A DNA stretch of 64,000 nucleotides from Candidatus Puniceispirillum sp. (GTDB lineage: Bacteria > Pseudomonadota > Alphaproteobacteria > Puniceispirillales > Puniceispirillaceae). The position numbers and the translations under genes were made by a program. The stretch spans positions 62,001 through 126,000 of the forward strand of contig JADHOR010000003.1 of the NCBI GenBank assembly GCA_016778895.1, in the 5' to 3' direction. Positions 49,927 through 61,789 of this stretch are shown here, one piece after another (position 1 is the first letter of the stretch; each line of letters starts with the position of its first letter). Below the pieces are notes generated by a model. The model did not search any database. It was not told where the DNA came from and was given only the letters and a program-made list of their open reading frames with translations.

Positions 49927-51699
49927 GTGAGCCAGCAGCATGAAACCCATAACAGGCGGCTCAAATTACTGCGTGCAGCGATGGTGGATGCCGGATTTTA
50001 TGGCTGGATCATTGGCCGTGAGGATATGTATCAGGGCGAGGAGGTTCCGGCTGGCGATGAACGTCTTGCCTTTCTATCCGGCTTTACCGGATCGGCGGGG
50101 TTTGCCGTGGTGCTTGCTGACCGGGCAGCGCTGTTTAGCGATGGCCGTTATAGTCTGCAAATGGCGGCGCAAACCGACTCTGCTATCTGGCAATGCTTTA
50201 CAATTCCCGACACGACTTTTGAAGATTGGTTGAAAACCGCCACTTTGCCCGAAGGTGCGGTGATCGGTGTTGATGGACGCCTGATTACGGTATCCCTGTT
50301 CCGGCGGGTTGAACGCTCGGTGTTGGCTGCCGGGGCGAATTTGGTCTGCCACGGGGAAAATTTGCTTGATCCATTATGGCCCGACAAGCCAGCAATGCCG
50401 CCTGCAGCAACTTGGCAAATGCCGGTCGAGCTTGCCGGTAAGGCGGTTGCCGACAAAATTGATGATCTGGCGGCGCAGATGAGTGCCAAGGATTGCGCTG
50501 CGGTTTTGCTGACCCGGGTGGATGTGGTTAATTGGCTGGTCAATATGCGGGGTGCTGATCTGCCTTGTACGCCGGTCAATCTGTGTTTTGCCTTTTATCA
50601 CAAGGACGAGGGCTTGTGCCTGTTTGGGGAAAGGGCGCGACTGGCACCGGTCATTGGCGCTGATATCAGCGTTGCCCCGTTAAGCGAATTGCCGGAACGG
50701 CTTTGCAGGCTGGGTGAGAGGCGGTTGATGATCGAACCTGATAGCCTGCCGCGAATACTGTTTGATCAGATCGCTGCAAGTGGCGTGAAAACACTTGAGA
50801 CTGATTGCCCGCTTGCACCGACAAAGGCCTGTAAAACGCCAGCGGAACTTGACGGATTTCGTGCTGCACATCGGCGTGATGGTGCGGCTATGGTCGAATT
50901 TCTCTGCTGGCTTGATAAGGCGGTTGCGGCATCACCGGCGACCTATAATGAAACTGAAATTGTCGACAGATTGCTTGTGTTCCGGCAGCAACAGGACGGG
51001 TTTCTGGCTCCCAGTTTTGAGACGATTGCTGGATCAGGCCCAAATGGGGCGATTGTGCATTACCGTGCGGTTGCCGGCGCCGACCGCAGGCTGGCGGCCG
51101 ATGATTTGCTGCTGCTGGATTCGGGCGCACATTACCGCGATGGCACGACCGATATCACCCGTACCATTGCGATTGGCAATCCGCCAGTTGGGGCGGTGGC
51201 GGCCTATAGTCATGTTTTGCGCAGCCATATTCACCTTGCGGCGGCAAAATTCCCGGTCGGCACAAATGGTCAACAGCTGGACGCAATCGCGCGTGCGCCG
51301 CTGTGGTCGGCGCAACTGGATTTTGCGCATGGAACTGGCCACGGCGTTGGTCATGTGCTGTCGGTGCATGAGGGGCCGGCCAGTATTTCCAAGCGCGGTA
51401 AGGTGGCGCTTGAGGTCGGCATGGTGATGTCGAATGAGCCGGGTTATTACCAGACCGGTGACTGGGGAATTCGTACTGAAAATCTGCTTGTTGTAGCCGC
51501 ATCACCGGCCGGGCAGTTTCTACAGTTTGAGACGCTCACCCTATGCCCGTTCGATCGCCGCCTGATTGATAAATCATTGCTGAGCTCCACTGAAATTGAC
51601 TGGATTGATGCGTATCACCGGACCGTATATACGCAGTTACATCCGGCGTTGTCATCGGCGGCAAAAGCATGGCTTGCCTCGGCGTGCCGCCCGTTATAA
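49927..51699 (+). CDS. Xaa-Pro aminopeptidase, M24B family
   Basis: 590 residues from GTG 49927, 3 bases after prmA. Two N-terminal creatinase-like domains (about 1-310) precede the metallopeptidase domain. The two-metal ligands are visible: Asp398 and Asp409 (DSGAHYRDGTTDITRT), His472 (HGTGHGVGHVLSVHEG), and glutamates in SNEPGYYQ and RTENLLV. The long, three-domain build is that of APP1-like enzymes rather than E. coli PepP. It removes N-terminal residues before proline; the cellular role here is unknown. Confidence 0.9.
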   Translation: MSQQHETHNRRLKLLRAAMVDAGFYGWIIGREDMYQGEEVPAGDERLAFLSGFTGSAGFAVVLADRAALFSDGRYSLQMAAQTDSAIWQCFTIPDTTFEDWLKTATLPEGAVIGVDGRLITVSLFRRVERSVLAAGANLVCHGENLLDPLWPDKPAMPPAATWQMPVELAGKAVADKIDDLAAQMSAKDCAAVLLTRVDVVNWLVNMRGADLPCTPVNLCFAFYHKDEGLCLFGERARLAPVIGADISVAPLSELPERLCRLGERRLMIEPDSLPRILFDQIAASGVKTLETDCPLAPTKACKTPAELDGFRAAHRRDGAAMVEFLCWLDKAVAASPATYNETEIVDRLLVFRQQQDGFLAPSFETIAGSGPNGAIVHYRAVAGADRRLAADDLLLLDSGAHYRDGTTDITRTIAIGNPPVGAVAAYSHVLRSHIHLAAAKFPVGTNGQQLDAIARAPLWSAQLDFAHGTGHGVGHVLSVHEGPASISKRGKVALEVGMVMSNEPGYYQTGDWGIRTENLLVVAASPAGQFLQFETLTLCPFDRRLIDKSLLSSTEIDWIDAYHRTVYTQLHPALSSAAKAWLASACRPL

Positions 51700-51765
51700 G
51701 GCTGGCTACTAAAAAACACCTGCCGCAGATCAATCGGGGCTTTTTATCATTGGCTCGTTGTTGGC

Positions 51766-53865
<2,100 letters not shown>

Positions 53866-55527
53866 CTAGCCCCCAATCAGCGCAGCCGCTGCGGCGCGTG
53901 CTTCATCAGTTACCGTCTCGCCCGCCAGCATCCGTGCAATTTCTTCGGTGCGCTCGGCATCGCTCAACGCAACGGTAACGCTGACAACGCCACTGTTGGT
54001 TGTTGTTTTGGCGATGCGCAAATGCTGGCTGGCACGCGCTGCTACCTGCGGTGAATGAGTGATAACAAGGGTCTGGGTCGTCGCGCCAAGCCGGCATAGC
54101 CGTTGGCCAACCGCCGCAGCAACCGCGCCGCCAACTCCGGAATCAACCTCATCGAAAATCAGGCTCCGTGGGTGGCTGCTTTCTTCCAGACAGACTTTTA
54201 ACGCCAGCAAGAACCGCGCCAGCTCGCCGCCTGACGCAATCTGGTCAATCGGACCCGCCTTCATGCCCTGATTGGTACTGGCCTCAAACCGGACTACTGT
54301 GGTGCCGCGTGGCCCCCACTGCGCCTTGGCAAGTGGGCTGACAACGGTGGTGAATTGCGCACCTTCAAGTTTTAGCGGCGGTAATTCGGCGCGTACCGCC
54401 TTATCAAGTTTCGTCGCGGCCTGTTTACGGCTGGTCTCAAGCTGTCCGGCCATATCAATGTAATAATCCTGCCATTTCTGCGCGATCTCACCAAGACTGC
54501 CAAGCGCGCCGGACGAATCCTCGATAGCTGCAAGCCGGTCGGCCAATGTCTGGTGTATTAATGGCAATTCATCGGTGCTGCACCCATGTTTGCGGGCTTG
54601 TTGGCGCAATTCATGCAAGCGGTCATCGAGCTGGTGCAATTCATTCGGATCAGCCTCAAGCGTATTGGCGGCAGAATGGATCGCACTGCTCGCCTCGCCA
54701 AGTTCGGCATCGGCGCGGATCAGCGCGTCTAAAGCCTGATCTAACTGGCCACCGGCAAGCGGTGCGGCTTTTTCCAGTGCCGCCAGCGCTTGGCCAAGGC
54801 TGGCTTGGGCGCCGTCGTCGCCAAAGACCGCTTCTTCAGCCAACGCCAAGCTCTCGCCAATCTTGGTGACGTTGGCAAGCAGGGTTCGTTTGTTCGTGAG
54901 CGCGTCTTCTTCCCCTGTCTCCGGGGCGAGACGGTCAAGTGCATCAACTGCATCACGCAACCAGTCTTCTTCAGCCTTGGCCTGATCCAGCGCGGCACGC
55001 GCCTCGTCGAGCGCCTGGCTAGCGGCATGCCATTGCTGCCAGCCTTGTTTGGTTTGTGCCAAAAGCTGGCGATGGGCTGCGGCGCGGTCAAGAAGCGCCA
55101 TATGGGTTGAAACATCAAGCAAACCGCGGCCTTCAAACTGGCCCTGAATCTCGACCAGCAAATCGCCAACCTGGCGCAATAGTCCGATTGACACAGCAAT
55201 ATCATTAATGCTGGCGGTTGATTTACCATCATTTTTTAACCGGCGGCGAAGGATCATCTCATCTTCAGGCATGATACCGGCATCCTCGACGAGCTGCCAT
55301 GCTGGATGCGTGGCTGGCAGGGCAAAGCTGGCACTGACATGTGCTTGCTCATGACCTTGCCGGATCAGGCCAAAATCGGCGCGACTACCAAGCGCCAGCC
55401 CCAGCGCATCAAGTAGGATTGATTTGCCAGCACCTGTTTCGCCGGTTAAGACCGTCAGCCCGGGTGGGAACTGCAGGGTTAATTGCTCGATCAATACAAT
55501 ATTGGAAACAGTTAGGCTGTGCAGCAT
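53866..55527 (-). CDS. recN: DNA repair protein RecN
   Basis: 553 residues, an SMC-like ATPase used in double-strand break repair. Walker A GETGAGKS is at 29-36; a long coiled coil fills about 155-370; the C-terminal half has the signature block GELARFLLALKVCLEE, Walker B LIFDEVDSGVGG and VITHSPQVAARA. Start 55527 gives the family's usual N-terminus (MLHSLTVSNIVLIEQL). It lies between bamD (2 bases) and ligA (3 bases). Confidence 0.96.
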   Translation of the reverse strand: MLHSLTVSNIVLIEQLTLQFPPGLTVLTGETGAGKSILLDALGLALGSRADFGLIRQGHEQAHVSASFALPATHPAWQLVEDAGIMPEDEMILRRRLKNDGKSTASINDIAVSIGLLRQVGDLLVEIQGQFEGRGLLDVSTHMALLDRAAAHRQLLAQTKQGWQQWHAASQALDEARAALDQAKAEEDWLRDAVDALDRLAPETGEEDALTNKRTLLANVTKIGESLALAEEAVFGDDGAQASLGQALAALEKAAPLAGGQLDQALDALIRADAELGEASSAIHSAANTLEADPNELHQLDDRLHELRQQARKHGCSTDELPLIHQTLADRLAAIEDSSGALGSLGEIAQKWQDYYIDMAGQLETSRKQAATKLDKAVRAELPPLKLEGAQFTTVVSPLAKAQWGPRGTTVVRFEASTNQGMKAGPIDQIASGGELARFLLALKVCLEESSHPRSLIFDEVDSGVGGAVAAAVGQRLCRLGATTQTLVITHSPQVAARASQHLRIAKTTTNSGVVSVTVALSDAERTEEIARMLAGETVTDEARAAAAALIGG

Positions 55528-55529
55528 GG

Positions 55530-56342
55530 TCAGTTAAAAATATTGGAGATCACGTCAACGGATCGCTCAAGTACGTCTTTTTTGCCGGGCTTTTCCGGAT
55601 TGTCGCGCAGGCTGGCTAGCCGTTCGGTCCAGACCGAGTCCGGATAGTTATAGGCGGCAACCTCAAAGATGCGTTCCGACTGATCGGGCAGACCAAGCGC
55701 GTAATAGGCCTCGGCGGTGCGATAAAGGGCCTCGGGCACCTGATTGGTGGTGTCATAGCTCTTGATCACAATGTCAAAGCGGCGGATTGCGGCGGTATAT
55801 TGCTGGCGGGTCAGGTAAAACCGGCCAACTGCCATTTCCTTGCCAGCAAGGTGCGATCTGGTCAGATCAATTTTCAGCTGACTATCACGCGTATAAATAC
55901 CTTTGGGGAAACGGCGCACCAGCTCTTCAAACGCCGCAAGTGCCAATTTGGTCATTTCGGCGTCACGTTCCACATCAACGATCTGTTCGTAATGTGACAG
56001 CGCCTTTAGATAATACGCATATTCCACCAGCGGGTCGGCGGGATTAAGCTCGACAAACCGGTCAAGCGCGGCAATTGCCCGCGAATATTGATTGGCTTGA
56101 TAAAATGACCATGCGGCCATGATCTGGGCGCGAACTGCAAGGCTTGAATAGGGGTGCTGGCGCTCGACTTCCTCAAATTTTGGGGCCGCTGCTTTCGCGT
56201 CGCCGCTCATTGCAGAAGTCATCGCATCGCGATACAGCACCTCAATCGGCTGTTCGACCTGTTCGACAATTTCGGGGCTGGACGAACATCCGGCCACGAA
56301 CCAACAAGCAACAATCATCAGGAGTTTCTTTTGACTGGTCAC
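55530..56342 (-). CDS. bamD: Outer-membrane assembly lipoprotein BamD
   Basis: 270 residues from GTG 56342, chosen because GGAG lies upstream and the product begins with a proper lipoprotein signal (SQKKLLMIVACWFVAGCS, lipid on Cys19); an in-frame ATG at 56390 would put 16 odd residues in front. Five tetratricopeptide repeats follow (AAPKFEEVERQHPYSSLAVR and others). BamD works with BamA to insert beta-barrel proteins. It is followed by recN after 2 bases. Confidence 0.93.
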   Translation of the reverse strand: MTSQKKLLMIVACWFVAGCSSSPEIVEQVEQPIEVLYRDAMTSAMSGDAKAAAPKFEEVERQHPYSSLAVRAQIMAAWSFYQANQYSRAIAALDRFVELNPADPLVEYAYYLKALSHYEQIVDVERDAEMTKLALAAFEELVRRFPKGIYTRDSQLKIDLTRSHLAGKEMAVGRFYLTRQQYTAAIRRFDIVIKSYDTTNQVPEALYRTAEAYYALGLPDQSERIFEVAAYNYPDSVWTERLASLRDNPEKPGKKDVLERSVDVISNIFN

Positions 56343-56520
56343 ATCCGGCTCCGCTGGCGGTTGATAAAAAAGGGAACAGACCGGTTCCAACGGGTTACAA
56401 TAGCTGGATAAAAGCTTACTGAAAAGAGCGCGATGCGCATGGATGCAAATACACCCGCTTTTGATCAGTTATCGGGCTGTTTCGCACGAAAATATAGGTG
56501 GATCAATGATCGCCCGCAGG

Positions 56521-57483
56521 TTAGACCATCAGGGCGGCGGCATATTCCGGCATTGCAAAGCTGTCAGACCGGCTATGCTGGGCTCCAGCTTCAACAACTT
56601 TATAGGCTGTCGGGTCATTTAGTAATGCTTGAACTAGCTTGGCGCTAAGCGCATGACCGGGGCGAAGCACGGTCATCTTGGCCTTGATCGGTATGCCAAC
56701 AAGGAACAGATCACCGAGGCAGTCCAGAACCTTATGGCGGACAAATTCACGCTCAATGCGCAAGCCGCCTTCGTTCAAAATTTTGCCATCATCAACAACC
56801 ACGGCATTATTTAATGACCCACCAAGTGCGCGGCCGGCATTCTGCATTAGTTCGACGTCACGCAGCTGGCAGAATGTGCGTGCTGCGGCCAATTCGGCGG
56901 CGAAAGTGCCATCATGATGGGTATAACAATAGCTTTGGTGACCAATCGCCCGATCATCAAATTCGATTTTGGCGTCGATCTGCAAATGCTCAGCCGGATC
57001 AAGCCGCGCCCAAGCACCGCAGTCAAGTTGTGCCTCAACAGGCTTTGTTGCAATCATGTATTTACGCCGCGCAGGCAGCACTTCGATGCCAGCATTATTC
57101 AGCGCCTCTACAACTGGCTGGCTGCTACCGTCGAGAATGGGTGCCTCGGATGCGTCAATTTCGATAGTGGCATTATCCAGTCCGACACCAGCAAATGCAG
57201 CCATCAGATGCTCGATCGTTTCAAGCCTGATGCCTTCACTATTTACGATGCGGGTACACAGCCGCGCCTGTTCGGCATAGTTGGCATGAGCAACGACAGT
57301 CTGCAATTGCCCGTCAACGTCAATACGGCGGAATTTAATCCCACTATTCGCCGGAGCAGGGCAGATAGATATACGCACAAAACGGCCGGAATGCAGGCCA
57401 ATACCCTCTAGCTGTGCGACTTCGCGAACCGTTGTTTGAAACGGCTGGTCAACAAACTGATTATAGGTAAGTGTGTCAGGCAT
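56521..57483 (-). CDS. lpxC: UDP-3-O-acyl-N-acetylglucosamine deacetylase
   Basis: 320 residues. LpxC performs the committed step of lipid A synthesis. Zinc ligands are His92 (ETIEHLMAA), His250 and Asp254 (RHKVLDCLGDL... His250 plus Asp254 in the HKxxD block), and the general acid is His277 (RPGHALSAKLV). LEGIGLHSGR at 25-34 is the substrate-binding start. It lies between ftsZ and bamD with its own promoter candidate and after the ftsZ terminator. FtsH, encoded at 30989, usually controls its amount. Confidence 0.97.
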   Translation of the reverse strand: MPDTLTYNQFVDQPFQTTVREVAQLEGIGLHSGRFVRISICPAPANSGIKFRRIDVDGQLQTVVAHANYAEQARLCTRIVNSEGIRLETIEHLMAAFAGVGLDNATIEIDASEAPILDGSSQPVVEALNNAGIEVLPARRKYMIATKPVEAQLDCGAWARLDPAEHLQIDAKIEFDDRAIGHQSYCYTHHDGTFAAELAAARTFCQLRDVELMQNAGRALGGSLNNAVVVDDGKILNEGGLRIEREFVRHKVLDCLGDLFLVGIPIKAKMTVLRPGHALSAKLVQALLNDPTAYKVVEAGAQHSRSDSFAMPEYAAALMV

Positions 57484-57534
57484 TGAACTGCTGTAACTTT
57501 CTCGTTTCTGGCTAGTATCGGGGGTGATTTCCCT

Positions 57535-57563
57535 ACACTAGTTTTACGCCTTTTAAGTGTCAG
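57535..57563 (-). promoter_or_regulatory. Candidate promoter for lpxC
   Basis: Minus strand: CTGACA (57563-57558), 17-bp spacer, TAGTGT (57540-57535), about 50 bases before the lpxC ATG and just beyond the ftsZ terminator. Confidence 0.4.
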
Positions 57564-57584
57564 CCTAGCTAAAAATCGCCGGCC

Positions 57585-57621
57585 AAATAAAACCTGAGGA
57601 AAGATTACTCTTTTCCCCAGG
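57585..57621 (-). terminator. Intrinsic terminator after ftsZ
   Basis: On the minus strand the stem CCTG...GGAAAAGA / TCTTTCC...CAGG (57621-57593, one mismatch and one bulge, loop GTAA) runs into TTTTATTT (57592-57585). It would end the murC-to-ftsZ transcript before lpxC. Confidence 0.6.
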
Positions 57622-57684
57622 TCAATCCAAATCACATTTGGTAACAGTTTGTAGCAATGGCCCAGCCGGGCCATTGCCGTGTTT

Positions 57685-59493
57685 CTAGTTGGCTTGTCGG
57701 CGTAGAAATGCCGGAATATCAAGGTCATCTTCATCCGCTTTCGGTGCTGTTTCTGGACCTCTTTCAAGGCCCTTACTGACCGTTTCTGCGCGTGATAAAT
57801 CGAGGATAGACACGCCGACTTCATCCTTGGTCGCAGTCGCTTCTAATGAAGGTTCAGACTGGATTTTCTGAATTTTTTCGGTGGCTTTGGTGACTGGCTT
57901 GCTTGACCATAATCCAGAAATTCTGTTGATCAGGCTTGTCGGGCGCATCACCGGTGTTTCGACCGTTTGCGTAACGCTTTCCTCATCTGGCATGGCGATT
58001 GCCGCGGCTGAGATGAAACGTGCCTGTGTCGGTGCTGTCGTCGCATCTGAGGTGGTTAAAGGCATGGCTTGCGTGTCCCCCATCGCTGGTGCCATCTGGT
58101 CATTCCCGCTGGGTGCATTTTCCTTGCTTGCCTCAGCTGAAACCATCGCATCGATCGCTGCTGCTGCCGGTGCATTGCCAATAGCGTCATTGATGTCCAT
58201 CTGCTGTTCATGGCTGGCATCAGTGCTGATGAATTCGTCTATTGCCGCGCCGGCAAGCTCATTGCTTAACTGATCGTCAAGCAGATCAGCCGGAGTATCG
58301 GCCAGCTGTGATGAACTGACAGTATCGCCTGCATTTTGCGCTTCATCGGTCATGCCAGAGCTAATCGCTTCAAACGTTGCGGCAGGGGTGGCGGTTAAGA
58401 GGCTACTGATCGGATTTGGTATAATGGTGCTTGGCGCGGTACCGTTGGGCGCGGCACTGCTCGGCCGAGCTGCTGAGGGTTGGGTCCGTTGTGGCATGAC
58501 ATTTGGCCGGTGCAGGCTCTGGCTGATACCACTGATGCCGGTTGCAACAACCGAGACGCGCATAACCCCTTCTAGTTTATCGTCAAACGCCGAACCGAAG
58601 ATGATGGTCGCGTCTGGATCAACTTCCTTGCGGATCCGGTTGGCGGCTTCGTCAACTTCAAACAGGGTCATATCAAGACCACCAGTGATGTTGATAAGAA
58701 CCGCATTGGCTCCCTTCATTGTGGTATCATCCAAAAGTGGGTTGTTAATTGCGGCTTCGGCGGCCTGTGTTGCCCGCGCTTCGCCAGACGCTTCGCCGGT
58801 GCCCATCATGGCTTTGCCCATCTCGCCCATAACCGCACGGATATCGGCAAAATCAAGATTAATCTGACCCGGCTTGATCATCAGGTCAGTGACGCCGCAA
58901 ACGCCCTGATGCAGGACCGCATCTGCCATATGGAACGCATCGGCAAAAGTGGTCCGCTCATTTGCCAACCGGAACAGATTCTGGTTTGGAATAACGATCA
59001 GCGTGTCGACATAGGCCTGCAATTCCTCGATACCGTCTTCGGCTTGCTTCATCCGCCGCTGGCCTTCAAATTCAAACGGCTTGGTAATAACGCCAACGGT
59101 AAGGATACCGCGCTCGCGGGCGGCTCGGGCAATTACTGGTGCTGCGCCTGTGCCGGTACCGCCACCCATGCCAGCGGTAATAAAGACCATGTTGCAATCA
59201 GCGAGTTCAGCCATCACATCCTGCAGGCTTTCTTCAGCAGCGGCCCGGCCAATTTCTGGTTTTGAACCCGCGCCAAGCCCTTGCGTAATCGCGCTACCAA
59301 GTTGAATTTTCCGGCTTGATAGAGAATGGGCAAGTGCCTGCCCGTCAGTGTTGGCAACCAGAAAATCGACGCCCTCAAGATTGGCATTGATCATGTTGTT
59401 GACGGCGTTACAGCCAGCGCCACCAACACCAACAACGGTGATCCGTGGACGAAGCTCTTGCATTGTTTGAGGAACGGTGAGGTTGATTGTCAT
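57685..59493 (-). CDS. ftsZ: Cell division GTPase FtsZ
   Basis: 602 residues, far longer than E. coli FtsZ (383). The tubulin-like core (about 10-325) has the GTP loop [10 protein letters not shown] at 110-119 and NxDxD-type T7 region [11 protein letters not shown]; a disordered linker of about 260 residues rich in Ala, Thr, Asp and Ser follows; the last residues [13 protein letters not shown] are the conserved C-terminal peptide that binds FtsA and other membrane anchors. Long linkers are known in alphaproteobacteria. Its start ATG overlaps the stop of a 57-codon frame, and the binding site AAGGGAG lies inside that frame. Confidence 0.97.
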   Translation of the reverse strand: MTINLTVPQTMQELRPRITVVGVGGAGCNAVNNMINANLEGVDFLVANTDGQALAHSLSSRKIQLGSAITQGLGAGSKPEIGRAAAEESLQDVMAELADCNMVFITAGMGGGTGTGAAPVIARAARERGILTVGVITKPFEFEGQRRMKQAEDGIEELQAYVDTLIVIPNQNLFRLANERTTFADAFHMADAVLHQGVCGVTDLMIKPGQINLDFADIRAVMGEMGKAMMGTGEASGEARATQAAEAAINNPLLDDTTMKGANAVLINITGGLDMTLFEVDEAANRIRKEVDPDATIIFGSAFDDKLEGVMRVSVVATGISGISQSLHRPNVMPQRTQPSAARPSSAAPNGTAPSTIIPNPISSLLTATPAATFEAISSGMTDEAQNAGDTVSSSQLADTPADLLDDQLSNELAGAAIDEFISTDASHEQQMDINDAIGNAPAAAAIDAMVSAEASKENAPSGNDQMAPAMGDTQAMPLTTSDATTAPTQARFISAAAIAMPDEESVTQTVETPVMRPTSLINRISGLWSSKPVTKATEKIQKIQSEPSLEATATKDEVGVSILDLSRAETVSKGLERGPETAPKADEDDLDIPAFLRRQAN

Positions 59494-59663
59494 GACTGAC
59501 TCCCTTCATTGTGAATAAGGTTATGGTGAATGGATTGTGGTCCGTCTCTGTGCGATAGGCGGTTGATACCGGCAGGGTGTTTCTGCCGGTTACCTTTGGT
59601 TTTCTGCATGGCTTGCCGGGTTGATTGCCAGCTAAAGACAGGGTTTGAACATATGGCCATCAT
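59490..59663 (-). CDS. Possible 57-residue leader ORF between ftsA and ftsZ
   Basis: After the ftsA stop the minus strand has AAGGAG, 4-5 bases later ATG ATG (59663, 59660), and an uninterrupted frame of 57 codons that stops at TGA 59492-59490, overlapping the ftsZ ATG as ATGA. The predicted peptide begins [20 protein letters not shown] and is very basic and polar (many Lys, Arg, His, Gln, Asn), with no signal or membrane segment. Signals are those of a translated gene; codon use (AGA, ATA, CTA, GGA) and composition are unlike the neighbours. It may be a translated leader that couples ftsZ to ftsA, a lineage-specific microprotein, or chance (a random frame of this length stays open about 6% of the time). 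Confidence 0.4.
   Translation of the reverse strand: MMAICSNPVFSWQSTRQAMQKTKGNRQKHPAGINRLSHRDGPQSIHHNLIHNEGSQS
59568..59590. other. Hairpin in the ftsA-ftsZ gap
   Basis: Perfect 8-bp inverted repeat ACCGGCAG / CTGCCGGT with a 7-base loop, about 75 bases upstream of the ftsZ start. It has no T-run on the minus strand, so it is more likely an RNA structure or operator than a terminator. Confidence 0.5.
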
Positions 59664-59675
59664 TGATCTCCTTGC

Positions 59676-60971
59676 TTAAAGATTGTCACGAAGCCACGCA
59701 CCGATACGTTCAAATGGCCCATGTGGCAGGGTGCGGGTCTGCCGGTCTGTTGGGTCATTTTCTCTAATCCGGCTTACATGGATCAGCGCGCCAATGCTGG
59801 CGGCAAATCCCGGGCCGCTGCTGTCCTCGTCAAGGCCGGCAATGCCGACAGGTTTGCCAATCCCAACCGATTTCTTGGCCTGTTTTGCAAACAGATCAGC
59901 AAGACCGGTTAATTGGCTGGCACCGCCGGTCAGCACATAACGGCTGCCGACGGTATGTTCCATCCGCGCACGCTCCATCCGGGTGTGCAGCAGTTCGAGA
60001 ATCTCCTCAACGCGGGGCCGGATGATGGCGCTAAGCAAATTACGCTCAATGGTCTGGCCCGCTACCTCAGTGGTGCCAAGTGACGGGATGGTGATATTGT
60101 CACTGCGGCCAAGACGAACCACCTGTTGAAGCTGGTCTGGTGCAACGCCTGTGATGTCGGTTGGCATAACCGATCCGTCAATCGCCTTTAGCCGTTCGGC
60201 CTCGGCAATTGGTGTCGACAAAACGCGGGCAATATCGGTGGTGACGCGGTTGCCGCCAATCTTGATCGTGTCGACATAGACCAGCTTGCCCTCCATGAAG
60301 ATAGCAATTGATGTCGTGCCGCCGCCCATATCAACGATCACGCTGCCAAGATCACGCTCCTCAGGACTAAGACAGGCAAGCCCACTGGCATAGGCAGAAT
60401 GGAGAAACCGGTCAGTCTCGAGATGATTTAACGCCAACGCTTCACGTAGATTTGCAAGCGAGGTGCGCAGACCGCATACCAAAGTGTAGTCTACCGACAG
60501 ATTTGTGCCGCGCATACCGCGTGGGTCGGCAATCCCGCGAACATCATCCAGCCCATATTGCAAGGTTTGCAGATGCATTGGCTGATAGTTTTCTGGATAA
60601 TTACCATTATCACTGCGCGCCATAAGGCGGTCGATATCGCGGCGACGAACCACCGCATCGCTGAGCCGAACTGATTTTGTACAGATGCTGGAAAACGGCG
60701 TGCCGCCGGGGGCAACAACGGTTACTGATGTGATGGAAATACCGGCATCGCGTTCGGCCGCCTGAACCGTTTTGCCAATCACCGTGCTCAGCGCTTCAAG
60801 CTCGCTGACGTCGCCGCCACGGATACCTGCCGATGCGTGTGTGCCGTGCCCCAACAGACGGACACCGCCCGACCCATCAGCCTCACCAATCATACAGCAG
60901 ATTTTTGATGAACCGATATCAAGAACGGCAAAGGGGCGCCGCGTAATGACTTTAGTCTTTCCAAGGATCAT
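59676..60971 (-). CDS. ftsA: Cell division protein FtsA
   Basis: 431 residues of the actin-like fold. The first phosphate loop is VLDIGSSKICCMIG near 17-30, the second IVDMGGGTTSIAIF near 211-224, and YVLTGGASQLTGL the adenosine motif. The C-terminus (PFERIGAWLRDNL) is an amphipathic membrane-targeting helix. FtsA tethers FtsZ to the inner membrane. Its ATG overlaps the ftsQ stop by four bases. An AAGGAG for the next frame follows the stop directly. Confidence 0.96.
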   Translation of the reverse strand: MILGKTKVITRRPFAVLDIGSSKICCMIGEADGSGGVRLLGHGTHASAGIRGGDVSELEALSTVIGKTVQAAERDAGISITSVTVVAPGGTPFSSICTKSVRLSDAVVRRRDIDRLMARSDNGNYPENYQPMHLQTLQYGLDDVRGIADPRGMRGTNLSVDYTLVCGLRTSLANLREALALNHLETDRFLHSAYASGLACLSPEERDLGSVIVDMGGGTTSIAIFMEGKLVYVDTIKIGGNRVTTDIARVLSTPIAEAERLKAIDGSVMPTDITGVAPDQLQQVVRLGRSDNITIPSLGTTEVAGQTIERNLLSAIIRPRVEEILELLHTRMERARMEHTVGSRYVLTGGASQLTGLADLFAKQAKKSVGIGKPVGIAGLDEDSSGPGFAASIGALIHVSRIRENDPTDRQTRTLPHGPFERIGAWLRDNL

Positions 60972-61789
60972 GTGCGGCTTCCTTTCCCTCTTACCGGAAT
61001 GTTTGGCTCGACGATCAGTTGTTGCGGCACGCGTAGATCGATGACTGCGAGGTCGCGATTGGTAATGGCTTTTTTGCGATCAATCACCGCGAGACGAGAC
61101 CATGCTGTTACCGGATCGATTTCCGGCAGGCGGACCTCCATGCCGTTTTTCAGATGCACGTCCCAGCGCCGTTGCGAGCGATAGCTGACCGCCCAGACTT
61201 CGCTGAATAATTCAGGTTCGGTTTTTAAAATCGCCAGAATGGCGGCTGCTTTAGGTGCGGCATTTTTACCGGCAACAACCGTAAGATGGGTAAAATGGCT
61301 GGGGTCTGCCCCGTCGATAATCGCGCCGCTGTGATCAATCAATTTATGCTGATCATTAGTCTGTAACAGGGCAATCGGCACGCGCTCACGAAGGGTAATA
61401 TAGATCGTGCTTGGCAGGCGGCGCTCGACAGTTGCATCCTCAACCCAGCCAATCTGGCTGATGTTGCGGTGAAGCTGGCGCAAATCTATGCCAAGAATGG
61501 GCGTGCCAAGTTGCAGGTTCAACGCGGCCAACAGCGTAGCTTGCGGGGTATGGGCGCGCCCTTGAACCTGAATATCATCAAGTACCAGACCAGCATTTGC
61601 GCTTATCGCCAAAAGATCATTACCCAGTTTGCCGCGATCGGTCATTGCAACGCCGATTGTGCTGGCGGCAGCAATCATCACAAGTGACCAAAAGCCGATT
61701 TTAATTTTCTTCCACAGGCTCAACCTTGGCGGCGCGCTGCGCGGCTGCGGCTGCTGTTGCGGTTTAATCCACCCGATCAGTCGTCGCAT
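60968..61789 (-). CDS. ftsQ: Cell division protein FtsQ
   Basis: 273 residues: a basic, glutamine-rich cytoplasmic tail (about 1-30), one membrane helix (about 31-50), a POTRA domain (about 75-145; GLVLDDIQVQGRAHTP, ILGIDLRQLHRNISQIGWVE) and the FtsQ beta domain. FtsQ bridges early and late divisome proteins in the periplasm. Its start overlaps the ddl end by 13 bases and its stop overlaps ftsA. Confidence 0.92.
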   Translation of the reverse strand: MRRLIGWIKPQQQPQPRSAPPRLSLWKKIKIGFWSLVMIAAASTIGVAMTDRGKLGNDLLAISANAGLVLDDIQVQGRAHTPQATLLAALNLQLGTPILGIDLRQLHRNISQIGWVEDATVERRLPSTIYITLRERVPIALLQTNDQHKLIDHSGAIIDGADPSHFTHLTVVAGKNAAPKAAAILAILKTEPELFSEVWAVSYRSQRRWDVHLKNGMEVRLPEIDPVTAWSRLAVIDRKKAITNRDLAVIDLRVPQQLIVEPNIPVRGKGSRT

